Assembly (NCBI GenBank): GCA_002359315.1
Contig: DEMS01000010.1
Coordinates: 1 to 11,611 of the forward strand
Origin: Bacteroidetes bacterium UBA2664
Lineage (GTDB): Bacteria > Bacteroidota > Rhodothermia > Balneolales > Balneolaceae
Length of the DNA: 11,611 nucleotides
Direction of reading: 5' to 3'
Each line of letters begins with the position of its first letter. Positions within the stretch are counted from its first letter, which is position 1. Below the pieces are notes generated by a model. The model did not search any database, had not been told where the DNA came from, and saw nothing but the letters and a program-made list of their open reading frames with translations. The position numbers and the translations under genes are program-made. Of the stretch, positions 11,490 to 11,611 are shown in pieces.

Positions 11490-11611
11490 TCAAGCTGCTT
11501 GGTGTATTTTTTTCATTTCCTGAATATACCCTGGGTCATAGTCAACATTGTTATTCCACATCGAACATACGGTTCTCATGATCTTATTTATAATGTTATT
11601 CATAATGAGTT
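11490..11611 (-). mobile_element. C-terminal fragment of a transposase-like protein (IS110-like), cut by the window edge
   Basis: A minus-strand frame is open from the window edge to a TGA at 11492-11490, giving 39 residues that contain NKIMRTVCSMWNNNVDYDPG, with IHQAA at the end. The pattern of a hydrophobic helix, then NN-x-x-YDP near the C-terminus, recalls IS110-family transposases, where such a tail follows the catalytic Tnp_2 domain. The fragment is too short to show catalytic residues. It is supported by the repeat that follows the stop codon and recurs in inverted orientation at the left end of the window. It could instead be another repeated gene or a small hypothetical protein. Confidence 0.45.

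Noticed and set aside
11351..11581. 76-codon plus-strand frame after aspS
   Set aside because: It runs through the direct repeat, the 22-bp inverted repeat and antisense to the transposase-like tail, with no recognisable domain.

Overview
The window reads as a Bacteroidota-like genome, and I lean towards the Balneolia/Rhodothermota side. This rests on protein style: a short archaeal/eukaryotic-type ProRS, an acidic, proline-rich TonB-like protein, a lipoprotein with an SDD sequence after its cysteine, and an intergenic repeat whose spurious translation contains VILNLFQDL. Starts generally lack strong Shine-Dalgarno sequences. No taxonomic marker is present, so the placement is an inference.

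Left region (1-4410, all minus strand) is chromosomal housekeeping. In transcription order it holds proS, then nnr (NAD(P)H-hydrate repair) and a VanZ-like membrane protein translationally coupled by a 4-bp ATGA overlap, then a TonB-family protein with its own candidate promoter and a bidirectional terminator. A 405-bp non-coding stretch follows upstream of proS, with a degenerate GTGTTRA repeat and a dispersed inverted-repeat element. Next comes a tRNA-Met(CAT) with a strong terminator.

Middle region (4933-8040, plus strand) is accessory. It holds an AbrB/MazE-type antitoxin followed by what looks like the first dozen codons of a lost Doc (Fic) toxin, an intact RelB/RelE-ParE-type pair, a lipoprotein metalloprotease with an unusual zinc-site arrangement, a GC-rich palindrome-dense spacer, and a two-gene module. 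That module pairs a minimal nucleotidyltransferase-like protein (DUF6932-like) with an XRE helix-turn-helix protein. It is the best candidate here for a poorly described toxin-antitoxin or defence-type system.

Right region (8041-11288) holds a minus-strand LuxR/NarL-type regulator whose receiver domain lacks the phosphoacceptor aspartate. Its promoter sits directly beside a six-copy 7-bp tandem repeat, a possible contingency locus. Upstream of it is an uncharacterised four-helix membrane protein, divergent from aspS on the plus strand.

The two ends of the window carry the same 22-bp sequence in inverted orientation (1-22 and 11465-11486). The right copy lies just beyond the stop of a partial minus-strand reading frame that resembles the C-terminus of an IS110-type transposase. 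The segment therefore appears to be bracketed by two inverted copies of one mobile element, of which only the inner edges are visible.
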